A stretch of DNA of 64,000 nt from Streptomyces sp. JJ66. GTDB lineage: Bacteria; Actinomycetota; Actinomycetes; Streptomycetales; Streptomycetaceae. The notes beneath the pieces are model-generated. The model was not told where the DNA came from. It made no database searches and saw only the letters and a list, made by a program, of their open reading frames with translations. Shown here one piece after another: positions 35,763 through 47,153 of the stretch; the first letter of the stretch is position 1; each line of letters starts with the position of its first letter. Where the stretch lies: contig NZ_JAEVFI010000009.1 in the NCBI RefSeq assembly GCF_019303495.1, forward strand, positions 1 to 64,000, read 5' to 3'. Position numbers and translations under genes: made by a program.

Positions 35763-38700
35763 CTAACGCGCGTTGAAGTACTTCGCCTCCGGGTGGTGGA
35801 TGACGATGGCGTCGGTGGACTGCTCGGGGTGCAACTGGAACTCCTCGGACAGCTTCACGCCGATGCGCTCGGGCTGCAGCAGGTCGGCGATCTTGGCCCG
35901 GTCCTCCAGGTCGGGGCAGGCCCCGTAGCCCAGGGAGAAGCGGGCGCCGCGGTATCTCAGGGCGAACATGTCCTCGACGTTGTCCGGGTCCTCGCCGGCG
36001 AAGCCCAGCTCAGCGCGGACGCGGGCGTGCCAGTACTCGGCCAGCGCCTCGGCGAGCTGGACGGACAGGCCGTGCAGTTCCAGGTAGTCGCGGTAGGAGT
36101 CGGACGCGAACAGCTCCGCCGTCGCCTCCCCGATCCGGGAGCCGACGGTGACCACCTGGAGTCCGACGACGTCCGTCTCGCCCGACTCCTTTGGCCGGAA
36201 GAAGTCGGCCAGGCACAGCCGGCGGCCCCGGCGCTGGCGCGGGAAGGTGAACCGGGTGCGCTCGGTGCCGTCCTCGGCCAGGACGACGAGATCGTTACCC
36301 TCGGCATGGCAGGGGAAGTAGCCGTAGACGACGGCGGCCTCCAGCAGGTTGTCCGTCTGCAGACGGTCCAGCCAGCCGCGCAGGCGGGGGCGACCCTCGG
36401 TCTCCACCAGCTCCTGATAGGACGGGCCGTCGCCGGTGCGGGCTTCCTTCAGGCCCCACTGCCCCTTGAACAGCGCGCCCTCGTCCAGCCAGGAGGCGTA
36501 CTCGGCCAGCTGGACGCCCTTGACGATCCGGGTGCCCCAGAACGGCGGGGCGGGCACCGGGTGGTCGGTGGCGACGTCGGAGCGGGTGGTGTCGTCCAGC
36601 GGGGCGGCCTCGGGCAGTCCGCCTTCCCGCCCCCGGACCCGGCGCTGCTTGAGCTCGGGCAGGGAGGCACCGGGAACGCCGCGCTTGACGGCGATCAGGG
36701 CGTCCATCAGGCGCAGCCCCTCGAAGGCGTCGCGCGCGTAGCGGACCTCGCCCTCGTACACCTCGTGGAGGTCCTGCTCGACGTAGGCGCGGGTGAGGGC
36801 GGCTCCGCCGAGGATGACGGGGTAGTCGGCCGCGAGTTTGCGCGCGTTCAGCTCCTCCAGGTTCTCCTTCATGATCACCGTGGACTTCACCAGCAGCCCG
36901 GACATGCCGATCACGTCCGCCTTGTGCTCGCCGGCGGCGTCCAGGATCGCCGAGACGGGCTGCTTGATGCCCAGGTTCACGACGTTGTAGCCGTTGTTGG
37001 AGAGGATGATGTCCACGAGGTTCTTGCCGATGTCGTGCACGTCCCCGCGCACGGTGGCCAGCACGATGGTGCCCTTGCCCGCCTCGTCCGTCTTCTCCAT
37101 GTGCGGCTCCAGGTACGCCACCGCGGTCTTCATCACCTCCGCGGACTGGAGCACGAACGGCAGCTGCATCTGCCCGGAGCCGAACAGCTCACCGACGGTC
37201 TTCATCCCGGCCAGCAGCGTCTCGTTGACGATCTCCAGGGCGGGGCGCTCGGCCAGCGCGGCGTCCAGGTCGGCTTCCAGCCCGTTGCGTTCACCGTCGA
37301 TGATGCGGCGCTGGAGCCGTTCGTCCAGCGGCAGCGCGGCCAGCTCCTCGGCCTTCGTCGCCCGCATCGCCTTGGTGTCCACGCCCTCGAACAGCGCGAG
37401 CAGCTTCTGCAGCGGGTCGTAGCCCTCGGCGCGCCGGTCGTAGATGAGGTCCAGCGCGGTGGTGACCTGCTCCTCTTCCAGCCGCGCGATGGGCAGGATC
37501 TTGGACGCGTGGACGATGGCGGAGTCCAGTCCGGCCTTGACGCACTCGTCCAGGAAGACGGAGTTCAGCACCATGCGCGCGGCCGGGTTCAAGCCGAAGG
37601 AGATGTTCGACAGCCCGAGTGTGGTCTGCACCTGGGGGTGGCGGCGCTTGAGTTCGCGGATGGCCTCGATGGTCTCGATGCCATCGCGGCGGGACTCCTC
37701 CTGGCCGGTGCAGATGGTGAATGTCAGGCAGTCGATGATGATGTCCGACTCGCGGATGCCCCAGTTGCCCGTCAGGTCGGCGATGAGGCGTTCGGCGATG
37801 GCGACCTTGTGCCCGGCGGTGCGGGCCTGGCCCTCCTCGTCGATGGTCAGTGCCATCAGCGCGGCGCCGTGTTCGGCCGCCAGGGCGGTGACCTTCGCGA
37901 ACCGGGAGTGGGGGCCGTCGCCGTCCTCGTAGTTCACGGAGTTGATCACCGCGCGGCCGCCCAGCTTCTCCAGGCCCGCCTGGATCACCTCCACCTCCGT
38001 GGAGTCCAGGACGATCGGCAGGGTGGAGGCGGTGGCGAAGCGTCCGGCGAGTTCCCTCATGTCCGCCGCGCCGTCCCGGCCGACGTAGTCCACGCACAGG
38101 TCCAGCATGTGGGCGCCCTCGCGGATCTGGTCGCGCGCCATCTCCACGCAGTCCTCCCACCGGCCCTCCAGCATGGCGGTGCGGAACTTCTTCGACCCGT
38201 TGGCGTTGGTGCGCTCGCCGATCGCCAGGTACGCGGTGTCCTGGCGGAAGGGCACCGCCTGGTAGAGCGAGGACGCCGACGGCTCCGGGCGCGGGGTGCG
38301 CTCGGCGGGCCGCAGGTCCCGGACGCGCTCGACGACCTGGCGCAGGTGCTCGGGCGTGGTGCCACAGCAGCCGCCGACCAGGGACAGGCCGAAGTCGGTG
38401 ACGAACTGCTCCTGGGCGTCGGCCAGCTCCGGCGCCGTCAGCGGGTAGTGCGCGCCGTCCTTGCCCAGCACCGGCAGACCGGCGTTCGGCATACACGCCA
38501 GCGGGACGCGGGAGTGGCGGGCCAGGTAGCGCAGGTGCTCGCTCATCTCGGCGGGGCCGGTGGCGCAGTTCATGCCGATCATGTCGATGCCCAGCGGTTC
38601 CAGCGCCGTCAGCGCGGCACCGATCTCCGAGCCGAGCAGCATCGTGCCGGTCGTCTCGACGGTGACCGAACAGATGATGGGCAGCTCCAGGCCGGTGGCG

Positions 38701-39290
38701 GCCAGGGCGCGCCGGGCGCCGATGACCGCCGCCTTGGTCTGGAGCAGGTCCTGGGTGGTCTCCACCAGCAGCGCGTCCGCACCACCGGCGATCATGCCCT
38801 CGGCGTTGCGCTGGTAGGCGTCGCGCAAGACGTCGTAGGAGGCGTGGCCGAGGGTCGGCAGCTTGGTGCCGGGGCCCATCGAGCCGAGCACCCAGCGGGG
38901 CCGCCCGTCGCCGTCGGTGAACTCGTCGGCGACTTCCCGGGCCAGCCGGGCTCCGGCCTCGGACAGCTCGAAGACCCGCCCGGTGATGTCGTACTCCCCC
39001 AGCGCCGCGTGGTTCGCGCCGAAGGTGTTCGTCTCCACGCAGTCCACCCCGGCCGCGAAATACTCCTGGTGCACGGAACGCACGATGTCCGGCCGGGTGA
39101 GGTTGAGGATCTCGTTGCAGCCTTCCAGCTGCTCGAAGTCGTCCAGTGTCGGGTCCTGCGCCTGCAGCATGGTGCCCATCGCGCCGTCGGCGACCACCAC
39201 GCGTGAGGCCAGTGCGTCCCGGAAGGACTGGACGCGGTCTGCGTGGGTCGCTCGCGTGGGCGAGGCGGAGGTGGGCGACGTCGAGGACAT
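35763..39290 (-). CDS. metH: Cobalamin-dependent methionine synthase
   Basis: A 1175-aa modular enzyme that methylates homocysteine from methyltetrahydrofolate. Order: homocysteine domain with zinc cysteines including Cys308-Cys309 (GGCCGTTPEHL); pterin domain from about 345 (YLAIGERTNANGSKKF); cap and B12-binding domain with the lower-ligand His752 in DVHDIGKN; SAM-binding reactivation domain near the C-terminus. ATG 39290 has AGGGAG upstream. Length fits full MetH. Divergent from gylR. No cobalamin riboswitch box is seen in the leader. Confidence 0.97.
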   Translation of the reverse strand: MSSTSPTSASPTRATHADRVQSFRDALASRVVVADGAMGTMLQAQDPTLDDFEQLEGCNEILNLTRPDIVRSVHQEYFAAGVDCVETNTFGANHAALGEYDITGRVFELSEAGARLAREVADEFTDGDGRPRWVLGSMGPGTKLPTLGHASYDVLRDAYQRNAEGMIAGGADALLVETTQDLLQTKAAVIGARRALAATGLELPIICSVTVETTGTMLLGSEIGAALTALEPLGIDMIGMNCATGPAEMSEHLRYLARHSRVPLACMPNAGLPVLGKDGAHYPLTAPELADAQEQFVTDFGLSLVGGCCGTTPEHLRQVVERVRDLRPAERTPRPEPSASSLYQAVPFRQDTAYLAIGERTNANGSKKFRTAMLEGRWEDCVEMARDQIREGAHMLDLCVDYVGRDGAADMRELAGRFATASTLPIVLDSTEVEVIQAGLEKLGGRAVINSVNYEDGDGPHSRFAKVTALAAEHGAALMALTIDEEGQARTAGHKVAIAERLIADLTGNWGIRESDIIIDCLTFTICTGQEESRRDGIETIEAIRELKRRHPQVQTTLGLSNISFGLNPAARMVLNSVFLDECVKAGLDSAIVHASKILPIARLEEEQVTTALDLIYDRRAEGYDPLQKLLALFEGVDTKAMRATKAEELAALPLDERLQRRIIDGERNGLEADLDAALAERPALEIVNETLLAGMKTVGELFGSGQMQLPFVLQSAEVMKTAVAYLEPHMEKTDEAGKGTIVLATVRGDVHDIGKNLVDIILSNNGYNVVNLGIKQPVSAILDAAGEHKADVIGMSGLLVKSTVIMKENLEELNARKLAADYPVILGGAALTRAYVEQDLHEVYEGEVRYARDAFEGLRLMDALIAVKRGVPGASLPELKQRRVRGREGGLPEAAPLDDTTRSDVATDHPVPAPPFWGTRIVKGVQLAEYASWLDEGALFKGQWGLKEARTGDGPSYQELVETEGRPRLRGWLDRLQTDNLLEAAVVYGYFPCHAEGNDLVVLAEDGTERTRFTFPRQRRGRRLCLADFFRPKESGETDVVGLQVVTVGSRIGEATAELFASDSYRDYLELHGLSVQLAEALAEYWHARVRAELGFAGEDPDNVEDMFALRYRGARFSLGYGACPDLEDRAKIADLLQPERIGVKLSEEFQLHPEQSTDAIVIHHPEAKYFNAR

Positions 39291-39454
39291 CTGGGTGCTC
39301 CCTGTGGTGCGACGGCTGTCGGCTTTGCCCGGCGCGTGGGCGGCGGGCACCACGTCAGGGTATCGGGGCGGCGAACGCGGCCCGGGGGCGTTCCGCAGCG
39401 TGGACGGCCGTACCATCTGGTCGGCTACCGGCCATCGGCATGATCCGCTACCGT

Positions 39455-39467
39455 TCGGCAATGCCGA
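39455..39467. promoter_or_regulatory. Probable GylR operator upstream of gylR
   Basis: TCGGCAATGCCGA is a perfect 6+1+6 palindrome 68 bp before the gylR start. It matches the palindrome in the glpF promoter in the shared form TCGRCAWTGYCGA, so autoregulation by GylR is likely. Confidence 0.6.
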
Positions 39468-39534
39468 CCGAGGGTGTCGGCGGTGCTGGGAGCCGGAGCC
39501 AGGTGTCCAGCGGAAAGCGAAGAGAGGTTGTCCG

Positions 39535-40299
39535 ATGGCCCGGAGCATTCAGTCTCTGGAGCGGGCGGCAGCGGTGCTGCGGCTGCTCGCGGGCGGTGAG
39601 CGCCGCCTCGGCCTCTCCGACATCGCCTCCACGCTCGGGCTCGCCAAGGGCACCGCGCACGGGCTGCTGCGGACGCTGCAACAGGAGGGCTTCGTCGAGC
39701 AGGACGAGGCGTCCGGGCGCTACCAGCTCGGCGCGGAGCTGCTGCGGCTGGGCAACAGCTACCTGGACGTGCACGAGCTGCGGGCGCGGGCCCTGGTGTG
39801 GTCCGACGACCTGGCCCGCAGCAGCGGTGAGGCGGTGTACCTGGGCGTGCTGCACCACGGCGGCGTGCTGGTGGTGCACCACGTCTTCCGGCCCGACGAC
39901 AGCCGCCAGGTGCTGGAGATCGGTGCCATGCAGCCCCTGCACAGCACGGCGGTGGGCAAGGTGCTGGCGGCCTACGACCCGGTGGCGCACAGCGAACTGG
40001 TCGAGGCCGGGCGGGAATCGTTCACCGAGCGGACGGTGACCTCGCTGGCCGGGCTGGAGGAGTGCCTGGACCTCACCAGGGCGCGGGGCTGGGCGTCCGA
40101 TGTGGAGGAGACGTGGGAGGGGGTGGCGTCCATCGCCGCCCCCATCCACGACCGGCGCCGGCTGCCGGTGGGCGCGGTGGGTATCACCGGCGCGGTGGAG
40201 CGGGTGTGCGTGGACGGCGCGCTCCGCCCGGAGCTGGTGGCCGCCGTCCGTGACTGCGCCCGCGCGGTCTCCCGCGACCTGGGCGCCAGCCGCTTCTAG
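39535..40299 (+). CDS. gylR: IclR-family glycerol operon regulator GylR
   Basis: A 254-aa IclR-type protein: N-terminal winged HTH (RRLGLSDIASTLGLAKGTAH) and a C-terminal effector domain with LHSTAVGKVLAAY and SIAAPIHDRR. ATG 39535 has GAGAGG upstream. In S. coelicolor the GylR product represses the downstream glycerol operon, is relieved by glycerol or glycerol-3-phosphate, and mediates catabolite repression. The divergent/adjacent palindromes found here support the same circuit. glpF begins 211 bp downstream, after a strong promoter. Confidence 0.95.
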   Translation: MARSIQSLERAAAVLRLLAGGERRLGLSDIASTLGLAKGTAHGLLRTLQQEGFVEQDEASGRYQLGAELLRLGNSYLDVHELRARALVWSDDLARSSGEAVYLGVLHHGGVLVVHHVFRPDDSRQVLEIGAMQPLHSTAVGKVLAAYDPVAHSELVEAGRESFTERTVTSLAGLEECLDLTRARGWASDVEETWEGVASIAAPIHDRRRLPVGAVGITGAVERVCVDGALRPELVAAVRDCARAVSRDLGASRF

Positions 40300-40406
40300 C
40301 CAGTCCCGCGTCAGCCAGGGTTCGCCCCGCCGTGGCGCCCGGGCACGGCGCCTCGTGCCGCATGAGCACGATTTGGAAACGGGGTGGAGAGGGGGTGACT
40401 GGAGTC

Positions 40407-40434
40407 TTGACGGGGGTGAGTGGGAGGATAAAAC
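40407..40434 (+). promoter_or_regulatory. Glycerol operon promoter
   Basis: TTGACG at 40407-40412 and TAAAAC at 40429-40434, with a 16-bp spacer, form a good vegetative promoter about 80 bp before glpF. The -10 is directly followed by the palindrome expected to bind GylR. Confidence 0.65.
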
Positions 40435-40438
40435 TGCC

Positions 40439-40462
40439 GTTCGGCGGTCGACATTGTCGAAC
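40439..40462. promoter_or_regulatory. Probable GylR operator of the glycerol operon
   Basis: The perfect palindrome TCGACATTGTCGA (40448-40460) is nested in a wider GTTCG...CGAAC pair (40439-40462), immediately downstream of the -10. Bound repressor would block transcription start of glpF-glpK-glpD. Confidence 0.65.
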
Positions 40463-40510
40463 ACCGGACGGGACCGGTTCCGCCTTCCCCTGTGAACAAA
40501 GGAGTCGCGA

Positions 40511-41290
40511 GTGTCTAACTCCGACATTTTCCTCGGCGAGGTCATCGGAACCGCTGTCCTCATCCTGCTCGGCGGCGGCGTCGTCGCCGGTGTCGTCCTC
40601 AAGCGCAGCAAGGCGTTCAACGCGGGCTGGCTGGCGATCACCTTCGGCTGGGGCTTCGCCGTCCTGACCGGCGCCTACGTGTCCGTGGGCACCTCCGGCG
40701 CCCACCTGAACCCGGCCGTCACCGTGGGCCTGGCGATCAAGGAGAACGCCTGGGAGACGGTGCCGTACTACTTCAGCGGACAGCTGCTCGGCGCGATGAT
40801 CGGCGCCTTCCTGGTGTGGGTCGCCTACTACGGCCACTTCGCCGCCCACCTCAGCGACCGGGAGATCGTCGGCGGTCCGGGTGCGCAGGCCACCAAGACC
40901 GCCGTCAGCGACGCGCCCGGCCCGGTGCTCGGCGTCTTCGCCACCGGCCCGGAGATCCGCAACCCCGTGCAGAACCTGGCCACGGAGATCATCGCGACGT
41001 TCGTGCTGGTCATCGCCATCCTGGTGATGGGCACCAACGAAGGGCTCGCCCTGTCCGGCGCCGGTGTGCTGATGGTCGCCCTGGTCGTCGTCGGTATCGG
41101 CCTCTCCCTCGGTGGGCCAACCGGGTACGCCATCAACCCCGCGCGCGACCTCGGCCCGCGAATCGTGCACGCGCTGCTCCCCCTGCGCAACAAAGGCGGG
41201 TCAGACTGGAGCTATGCCTGGGTACCGGTCGTCGGCCCGCTGATCGGCGGCGCCCTCGCCGGCGGGCTGTACCAGCTCGCGTTCGCCTGA
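40511..41290 (+). CDS. glpF: Glycerol uptake facilitator (aquaglyceroporin)
   Basis: A 259-aa MIP-family channel with six helices and two half-helices. The two pore motifs are HLNPAVT and [10 protein letters not shown]; the Asp after the second NPA-type motif is typical of glycerol-conducting members. GTG 40511 has AAGGAG 7 nt upstream. First gene of the operon, followed by glpK after 35 bp. It allows passive glycerol entry, which GlpK traps by phosphorylation. Confidence 0.96.
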   Translation: MSNSDIFLGEVIGTAVLILLGGGVVAGVVLKRSKAFNAGWLAITFGWGFAVLTGAYVSVGTSGAHLNPAVTVGLAIKENAWETVPYYFSGQLLGAMIGAFLVWVAYYGHFAAHLSDREIVGGPGAQATKTAVSDAPGPVLGVFATGPEIRNPVQNLATEIIATFVLVIAILVMGTNEGLALSGAGVLMVALVVVGIGLSLGGPTGYAINPARDLGPRIVHALLPLRNKGGSDWSYAWVPVVGPLIGGALAGGLYQLAFA

Positions 41291-41325
41291 CCGCCGCCCA
41301 CTGAAAGAGGAACAGGAGCACCGCC

Positions 41326-42864
<1,539 letters not shown>

Positions 42865-42869
42865 TCGAC

Positions 42870-44483
42870 ATGAACACCATCCCGCAGAGCGTCCCCTCGC
42901 TGGGGGCGCACCCGAGCGCCGGTGCCAACCCGGGACGTGCCGAGACCCGGGACGTGCTCGCCCGGGCGACGTACGACCTGCTGGTGGTCGGCGGTGGCAT
43001 CCTGGGCACCTCGGTGGCCTGGCACGCGGCGCAGTCGGGGCTGCGGGTGGCGATGGTGGACGCCGGTGACTTCGCCGGCGCCACCTCCTCCGCGTCCTCG
43101 AAGCTGGTGCACGGCGGGCTGCGCTACCTGCAGACCGGTTCGGTGAAGCTGGTGGCCGAAAACCACCACGAGCGGCGGGTGCTGGCCAAGGACGTGGCGC
43201 CGCACCTGGTCAACCCGCTGACGTTCTACCTGCCGGTCTACAAGGGCGGTCCGCACGGCGCGGCCAAGCTGGGCGCGGGCGTGTTCGCCTACTCGGCGCT
43301 CTCCGCGTTCGGTGACGGCGTGGGCCGGGTCATCTCCCCCGCCCGCGCCGCCGCCGACAACCCGGGGCTGCGCACCGACAACCTCAAGGCGGTGGCCGTC
43401 TACGGCGACCACCAGATGAACGATGCGCGGGTCGCGGTCATGACGGTGCGGGCGGCGGTGGCCGCCGGTGCCGTGGTGCTCAACCACGCCGAGGTGACCG
43501 GCCTGCGCTTCACCCGTGGGCGGGTCACCGGCGCGGAGCTGCGCGACCGGACCGACGGCACCGAGTTCGGCATCGACGCCCGGCTGGTGCTGAACGCGAC
43601 CGGCCCGTGGGTGGACCACCTGCGCCGGATGGAGGACACGGGCGCGGCGCCCAGCATCCGGCTCTCCAAGGGCGCCCACCTGGTGCTCAAGCGCAAGGCG
43701 CCGTGGCGGGCGGCGATGGCGACGCCGATCGACAAGTACCGCATCACCTTCGCCCTGCCGTGGGAGGACATGCTGCTCCTGGGCACCACCGACGAACCGT
43801 ACGAGGGCGACCCGGGCGAGGTGAGCGCGACCGGGGACGACATCGAGCAGATCCTGTCCGAGGCCGCCGTCTCGGTCCGCGACGAGCACCTGAACCCCGA
43901 CCTGATCACCTACGCCTTCGCGGGCCTGCGGGTGCTGCCGGGCGGTCCTGGCGGCGTGGAGTCCGCGAAGCGGGAGACCGTCGTCACCGAGGGCAGCGGC
44001 GGGATGCTGTCAGTGGCTGGCGGCAAGTGGACGACGTACCGGCACATCGGCCGCACGGTGATGAACCGGCTGGCGAAGCTGCCGGGCGGGGCGCTGGCTG
44101 AGGACATGCAGCCGGTCTCCGCGCTCCCCCGCCGGACGCCGCTGCCCGGGGTGGCGAACCCGAACGCCGTCGCGCACCGCCTGCTGGTGGACCGCGAGCC
44201 CGGCGGCCGTATCGACCCGCTGACCGCGCGTCACCTGGCCACCCACTACGGGTCGCTGGCCTTTGACATCGCCCGTCTGGTGGCCGAGGACCCGGCGCTG
44301 GGCGAGCGCATCCACCCGGACGGGCCGGAGATCTGGGCGCAGGCTGTCTACGCCCGGGACCACGAGTGGGCTGTCAGCGCCGACGACGTGCTGCGCCGCC
44401 GCACCACACTCACGGTGCGCGGCCTGGACACCCCGGAGGTCAGGACCCGCGTCGAGGAGCTGCTGGAGCAGCGCCCGGCCTGA
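42870..44483 (+). CDS. glpD: Glycerol-3-phosphate dehydrogenase, FAD-dependent
   Basis: A 537-aa flavoprotein oxidising glycerol-3-phosphate to dihydroxyacetone phosphate, peripheral on the membrane and feeding the quinone pool. FAD motif is LLVVGGGILGTSVAWHAA at about 42-59, then SSASSKLVHGGLRYLQ, the substrate region near RLSKGAHLVL and the C-terminal helical domain. ATG 42870 is 5 bp after glpK and uses the GAGGAG at the glpK end. Last operon gene; a hairpin follows. Confidence 0.96.
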   Translation: MNTIPQSVPSLGAHPSAGANPGRAETRDVLARATYDLLVVGGGILGTSVAWHAAQSGLRVAMVDAGDFAGATSSASSKLVHGGLRYLQTGSVKLVAENHHERRVLAKDVAPHLVNPLTFYLPVYKGGPHGAAKLGAGVFAYSALSAFGDGVGRVISPARAAADNPGLRTDNLKAVAVYGDHQMNDARVAVMTVRAAVAAGAVVLNHAEVTGLRFTRGRVTGAELRDRTDGTEFGIDARLVLNATGPWVDHLRRMEDTGAAPSIRLSKGAHLVLKRKAPWRAAMATPIDKYRITFALPWEDMLLLGTTDEPYEGDPGEVSATGDDIEQILSEAAVSVRDEHLNPDLITYAFAGLRVLPGGPGGVESAKRETVVTEGSGGMLSVAGGKWTTYRHIGRTVMNRLAKLPGGALAEDMQPVSALPRRTPLPGVANPNAVAHRLLVDREPGGRIDPLTARHLATHYGSLAFDIARLVAEDPALGERIHPDGPEIWAQAVYARDHEWAVSADDVLRRRTTLTVRGLDTPEVRTRVEELLEQRPA

Positions 44484-44504
44484 CCGCCACCGCGCACCCC
44501 CGGA

Positions 44505-44544
44505 CCTGTGTGGCAGAGTGCCTCCCCAACTGCTGCTACACAGG
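44505..44544 (+). terminator. Possible terminator of the glycerol operon
   Basis: CCTGTGT at 44505-44511 pairs with ACACAGG at 44538-44544, with inner CAG/CTG pairing. It lies 21 bp after the glpD stop and has no U-tract. Weak but well placed. The remaining 200 bp to the next gene contain a -10-like TAGGCT and no gene. Confidence 0.4.
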
Positions 44545-44747
44545 GCCGGGGGGTCACAGCGTGGGCTCGCGCGACGGTGTCCCTGGCGAGCGCGCGCACC
44601 GTGCTGGAGCTGGGCTTCGACGGCGTCCACCGGCGCGGCTGGGTGACGCCTGGTGGACAGCGGTATGGCCGGTCTCGGACTGCGGCGCTGACGATCCCAC
44701 GCCGTAGGCTGACTCCGCGAAACTGTCCGCGACGAAGGAGGCGCTGG

Positions 44748-45635
44748 GTGATCGAGCTGGAGGGTGTTCCCGAGCTGGTCGACCCGGTCATGGTGGCCGC
44801 GTTCGAGGGCTGGAACGACGCGGGTGACGCGGCCTCCAGCGCGGTGGGACACCTGCACGAGGAGTGGAAGGGCGAGGTGTTCGCCGCGCTGGACGCGGAG
44901 GACTACTACGACTTCCAGGTGAACCGGCCGCAGGTGTGGCTCGACCACGGCGTGCGTAAGATCACCTGGCCGACGACGCGGCTGTCGGTCGTGCGCGTGA
45001 GCGGGGACAAGCCGCGCGACCTGGTGCTGGTGCGCGGCATCGAGCCCAGCATGCGGTGGCGTTCGTTCTGCAACGAGCTGCTGGGGTTCGCGCACGAGCT
45101 GGGCGTGGAGATGGTCGTGGTGCTGGGCGCGCTGCTCGGCGACACACCCCACACCCGGCCCGTGCCGGTCACCGGCGTCACCTCCGACCCGGATCTGGCG
45201 CGCACGCTGAACCTGGAGGAGTCGCGGTACGAGGGGCCGACGGGCATCGTCGGCATTCTTCAGGAGGCGTGCACACACGCCGGGGTACCGGCGGTGAGCC
45301 TGTGGGCCGGGGTGCCGCACTACGTCTCGCAGCCGCCCAACCCCAAGGCGACGCTGGCCCTGCTGAACCGGCTGGAGGACCTGCTGGACGTGCGGGTCCC
45401 GCTGGGCGACCTGGCGGAGGACGCGCGGGCCTGGCAGGTGGGTGTGGACCAGCTCGCGGCCGAGGACAGCGAGGTGGCGGAATACGTGCAGTCGCTGGAG
45501 GAGGCCCGCGACACGGCGGAGCTGCCGGAGGCGTCGGGCGAGGCGATCGCCCGGGAGTTCGAGCGGTACCTGCGACGGCGGCCGCCGTCCTCGCGCGGTG
45601 ACGACGCCGACGACCCGGGCGAGCCGCCCGCCTAG
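44748..45635 (+). CDS. parJ: PAC2-family protein, ParJ-like
   Basis: A 295-aa PAC2 (proteasome-assembly-chaperone-like) protein, an actinobacterial signature family. Landmarks: VMVAAFEGWNDAGDAAS at the start, LGALLGDTPHTRPVPVTG, and the SLWAGVPHYVSQPPNPKATLAL segment. In S. coelicolor the gene in this place, SCO1662, encodes ParJ, which affects ParA polymerisation and spore chromosome segregation; I assign it by position and family. GTG 44748 has AAGGAGG upstream. The frame is open further left, but without coding character. Confidence 0.85.
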   Translation: MIELEGVPELVDPVMVAAFEGWNDAGDAASSAVGHLHEEWKGEVFAALDAEDYYDFQVNRPQVWLDHGVRKITWPTTRLSVVRVSGDKPRDLVLVRGIEPSMRWRSFCNELLGFAHELGVEMVVVLGALLGDTPHTRPVPVTGVTSDPDLARTLNLEESRYEGPTGIVGILQEACTHAGVPAVSLWAGVPHYVSQPPNPKATLALLNRLEDLLDVRVPLGDLAEDARAWQVGVDQLAAEDSEVAEYVQSLEEARDTAELPEASGEAIAREFERYLRRRPPSSRGDDADDPGEPPA

Positions 45636-45701
45636 CGTGCCCGGCCGGTGCCCGGGGTGCGCGTCGCCTGACGCGCCCGGCCCGGCTGACACGGGATGGT
45701 C

Positions 45702-45743
45702 CACCCGCTCGCCCGCGACCGGTGTGGGCCGGGCGAGCGGGTG
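45702..45743. terminator. Strong bidirectional terminator between parJ and mshC
   Basis: CACCCGCTCGCCCG (45702-45715) pairs perfectly with CGGGCGAGCGGGTG (45730-45743) over 14 bp. It sits between the convergent parJ and mshC genes. Confidence 0.75.
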
Positions 45744-45787
45744 CGGCACACTACGCGGCGGGTGGCGTTGACGAGCCCGGGGCGCCG

Positions 45788-47017
45788 CTACAGGGCGACG
45801 CCCAGCAGCGCGTCCACCGCGCGGGAGACCAGGCCCGGGGCACCCTCGTCCGTGCCGCCGTCCGCGTGCTGGCGCTGCGCCCACGCGTCCACGGCCGCCA
45901 GCGCGCGGGGCGCGTCCAGGTCGTCGGCGAGAGCGGCGCGGATCTGCTCGACGAGCTCCTCCGCGGGCGGTCCGTCGGGCCGGGAGACGGCCGCGCGCCA
46001 GCGGGCGAGGCGGGCGACGGCGGCGTCCAGTACCGCGTCGGTGTACTCCCAGTCGGCCCGGTAGTGGTGGGCCAGCAGGGCCAGCCGGATCGCGGCGGGA
46101 TCAGTGCCGTCGCGGCGCAGGGTGGAGACGAAGACGAGGTTGCCCCTGGACTTCGACATCTTCTCGCCGTCGAGGGCCACCATCCCGGCGTGCACGTAGG
46201 TCTGCGCGAAGGGGTGGCTGCCGGTGAGGGCCTGGGCGTGCGAGGCGCCCATCTCGTGGTGCGGGAAGGCCAGGTCGGAGCCGCCGCCCTGGAGATCGAA
46301 GCCCATGCCGAGGTGTTCCAGCGCGATGGCGACGCACTCGATGTGCCATCCGGGCCTTCCCTGGCCCAGGGAGCCGCCGTCCCAGTGTGGTTCGCCGTCG
46401 CGGGCGGCCACCCACAGCAGCGGGTCGAGCGGGTTCTTCTTGCCCGGGCGTTCCGGGTCGCCGCCGCGTTCGGCGGACAGGGCGCGCATGGTGGCGGCGT
46501 CCAGCCCGGAGACCTCGCCGAAGTGCGCATCGGCCGCCACGGAGAAGTAGATGTCGCCGTCGAGTTCGTAGGCGGCACCGGCCTCGCGGAGCCGTTCGAC
46601 GATCGGCACGATGGCCGGTATCGACTCCACGGCGCCGATGAACTGGCGCGGCGGGAGCATGCGCAGGGCGGTCATGTCCGCGCGGAACAGGGCCGTCTCG
46701 CGCTCGGCGATCTCGGTCCAGTCCTGGCCGGTGGCCACGGCCCGCTCCAGCAACGGGTCGTCGATGTCGGTGACATTCTGCACGTAGTGGACCTGGCGCT
46801 TGGTGTCGAGCCACACGCGCTGGACGAGGTCGAACGCGTTGTAGGTCGCCGCGTGACCCAGGTGGGTCGCGTCGTACGGCGTGATGCCGCAGACGTAGAG
46901 GCGGGCGACGGGACCGGGGGTGAGTCTCACCCGACCGCCGGAGGCGGTGTCGTGGATCGCGAGGTCGCGGCCGCTGCCAGGCAGGGCGGGGACCTCGGAT
47001 GCGGGCCAGGCATGCAT
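45788..47017 (-). CDS. mshC: Mycothiol ligase MshC (cysteinyl-tRNA synthetase-like)
   Basis: A 409-aa enzyme that joins cysteine to GlcN-inositol in mycothiol synthesis. It resembles CysRS: zinc Cys43 in [15 protein letters not shown], the HIGH-type THLGH at 51-55 and the KMSKS loop in GEKMSKSRG, but it lacks the anticodon-binding tail, as MshC does. ATG 47017 gives the usual [10 protein letters not shown] start and lies 7 nt after a -10-like TACGCT (47025-47030), so it is probably leaderless. Confirms an actinobacterial host. Confidence 0.95.
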   Translation of the reverse strand: MHAWPASEVPALPGSGRDLAIHDTASGGRVRLTPGPVARLYVCGITPYDATHLGHAATYNAFDLVQRVWLDTKRQVHYVQNVTDIDDPLLERAVATGQDWTEIAERETALFRADMTALRMLPPRQFIGAVESIPAIVPIVERLREAGAAYELDGDIYFSVAADAHFGEVSGLDAATMRALSAERGGDPERPGKKNPLDPLLWVAARDGEPHWDGGSLGQGRPGWHIECVAIALEHLGMGFDLQGGGSDLAFPHHEMGASHAQALTGSHPFAQTYVHAGMVALDGEKMSKSRGNLVFVSTLRRDGTDPAAIRLALLAHHYRADWEYTDAVLDAAVARLARWRAAVSRPDGPPAEELVEQIRAALADDLDAPRALAAVDAWAQRQHADGGTDEGAPGLVSRAVDALLGVAL

Positions 47018-47153
47018 GGTCATGAGCGTAACCGCACGGCGGTTCTGGCATCGAACGGGCCGGGCCTGGCGGATGCGGCTGGCCGAAAAGGCGTTCTTGC
47101 GCGCGGACGCCGGTGTGGCCGGTGGAAAGTTCCGGGGCAGAGCCGGGGCTGGG

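Noticed and set aside
35748-39206. 1152-codon plus-strand frame opposite metH
   Set aside because: Antisense to an unmistakable MetH; Val/Gln/Gly-rich translation typical of high-GC shadows.
39291-39534. Cobalamin or SAH riboswitch upstream of metH
   Set aside because: No B12 box or SAH core sequence is seen on either strand of the leader.
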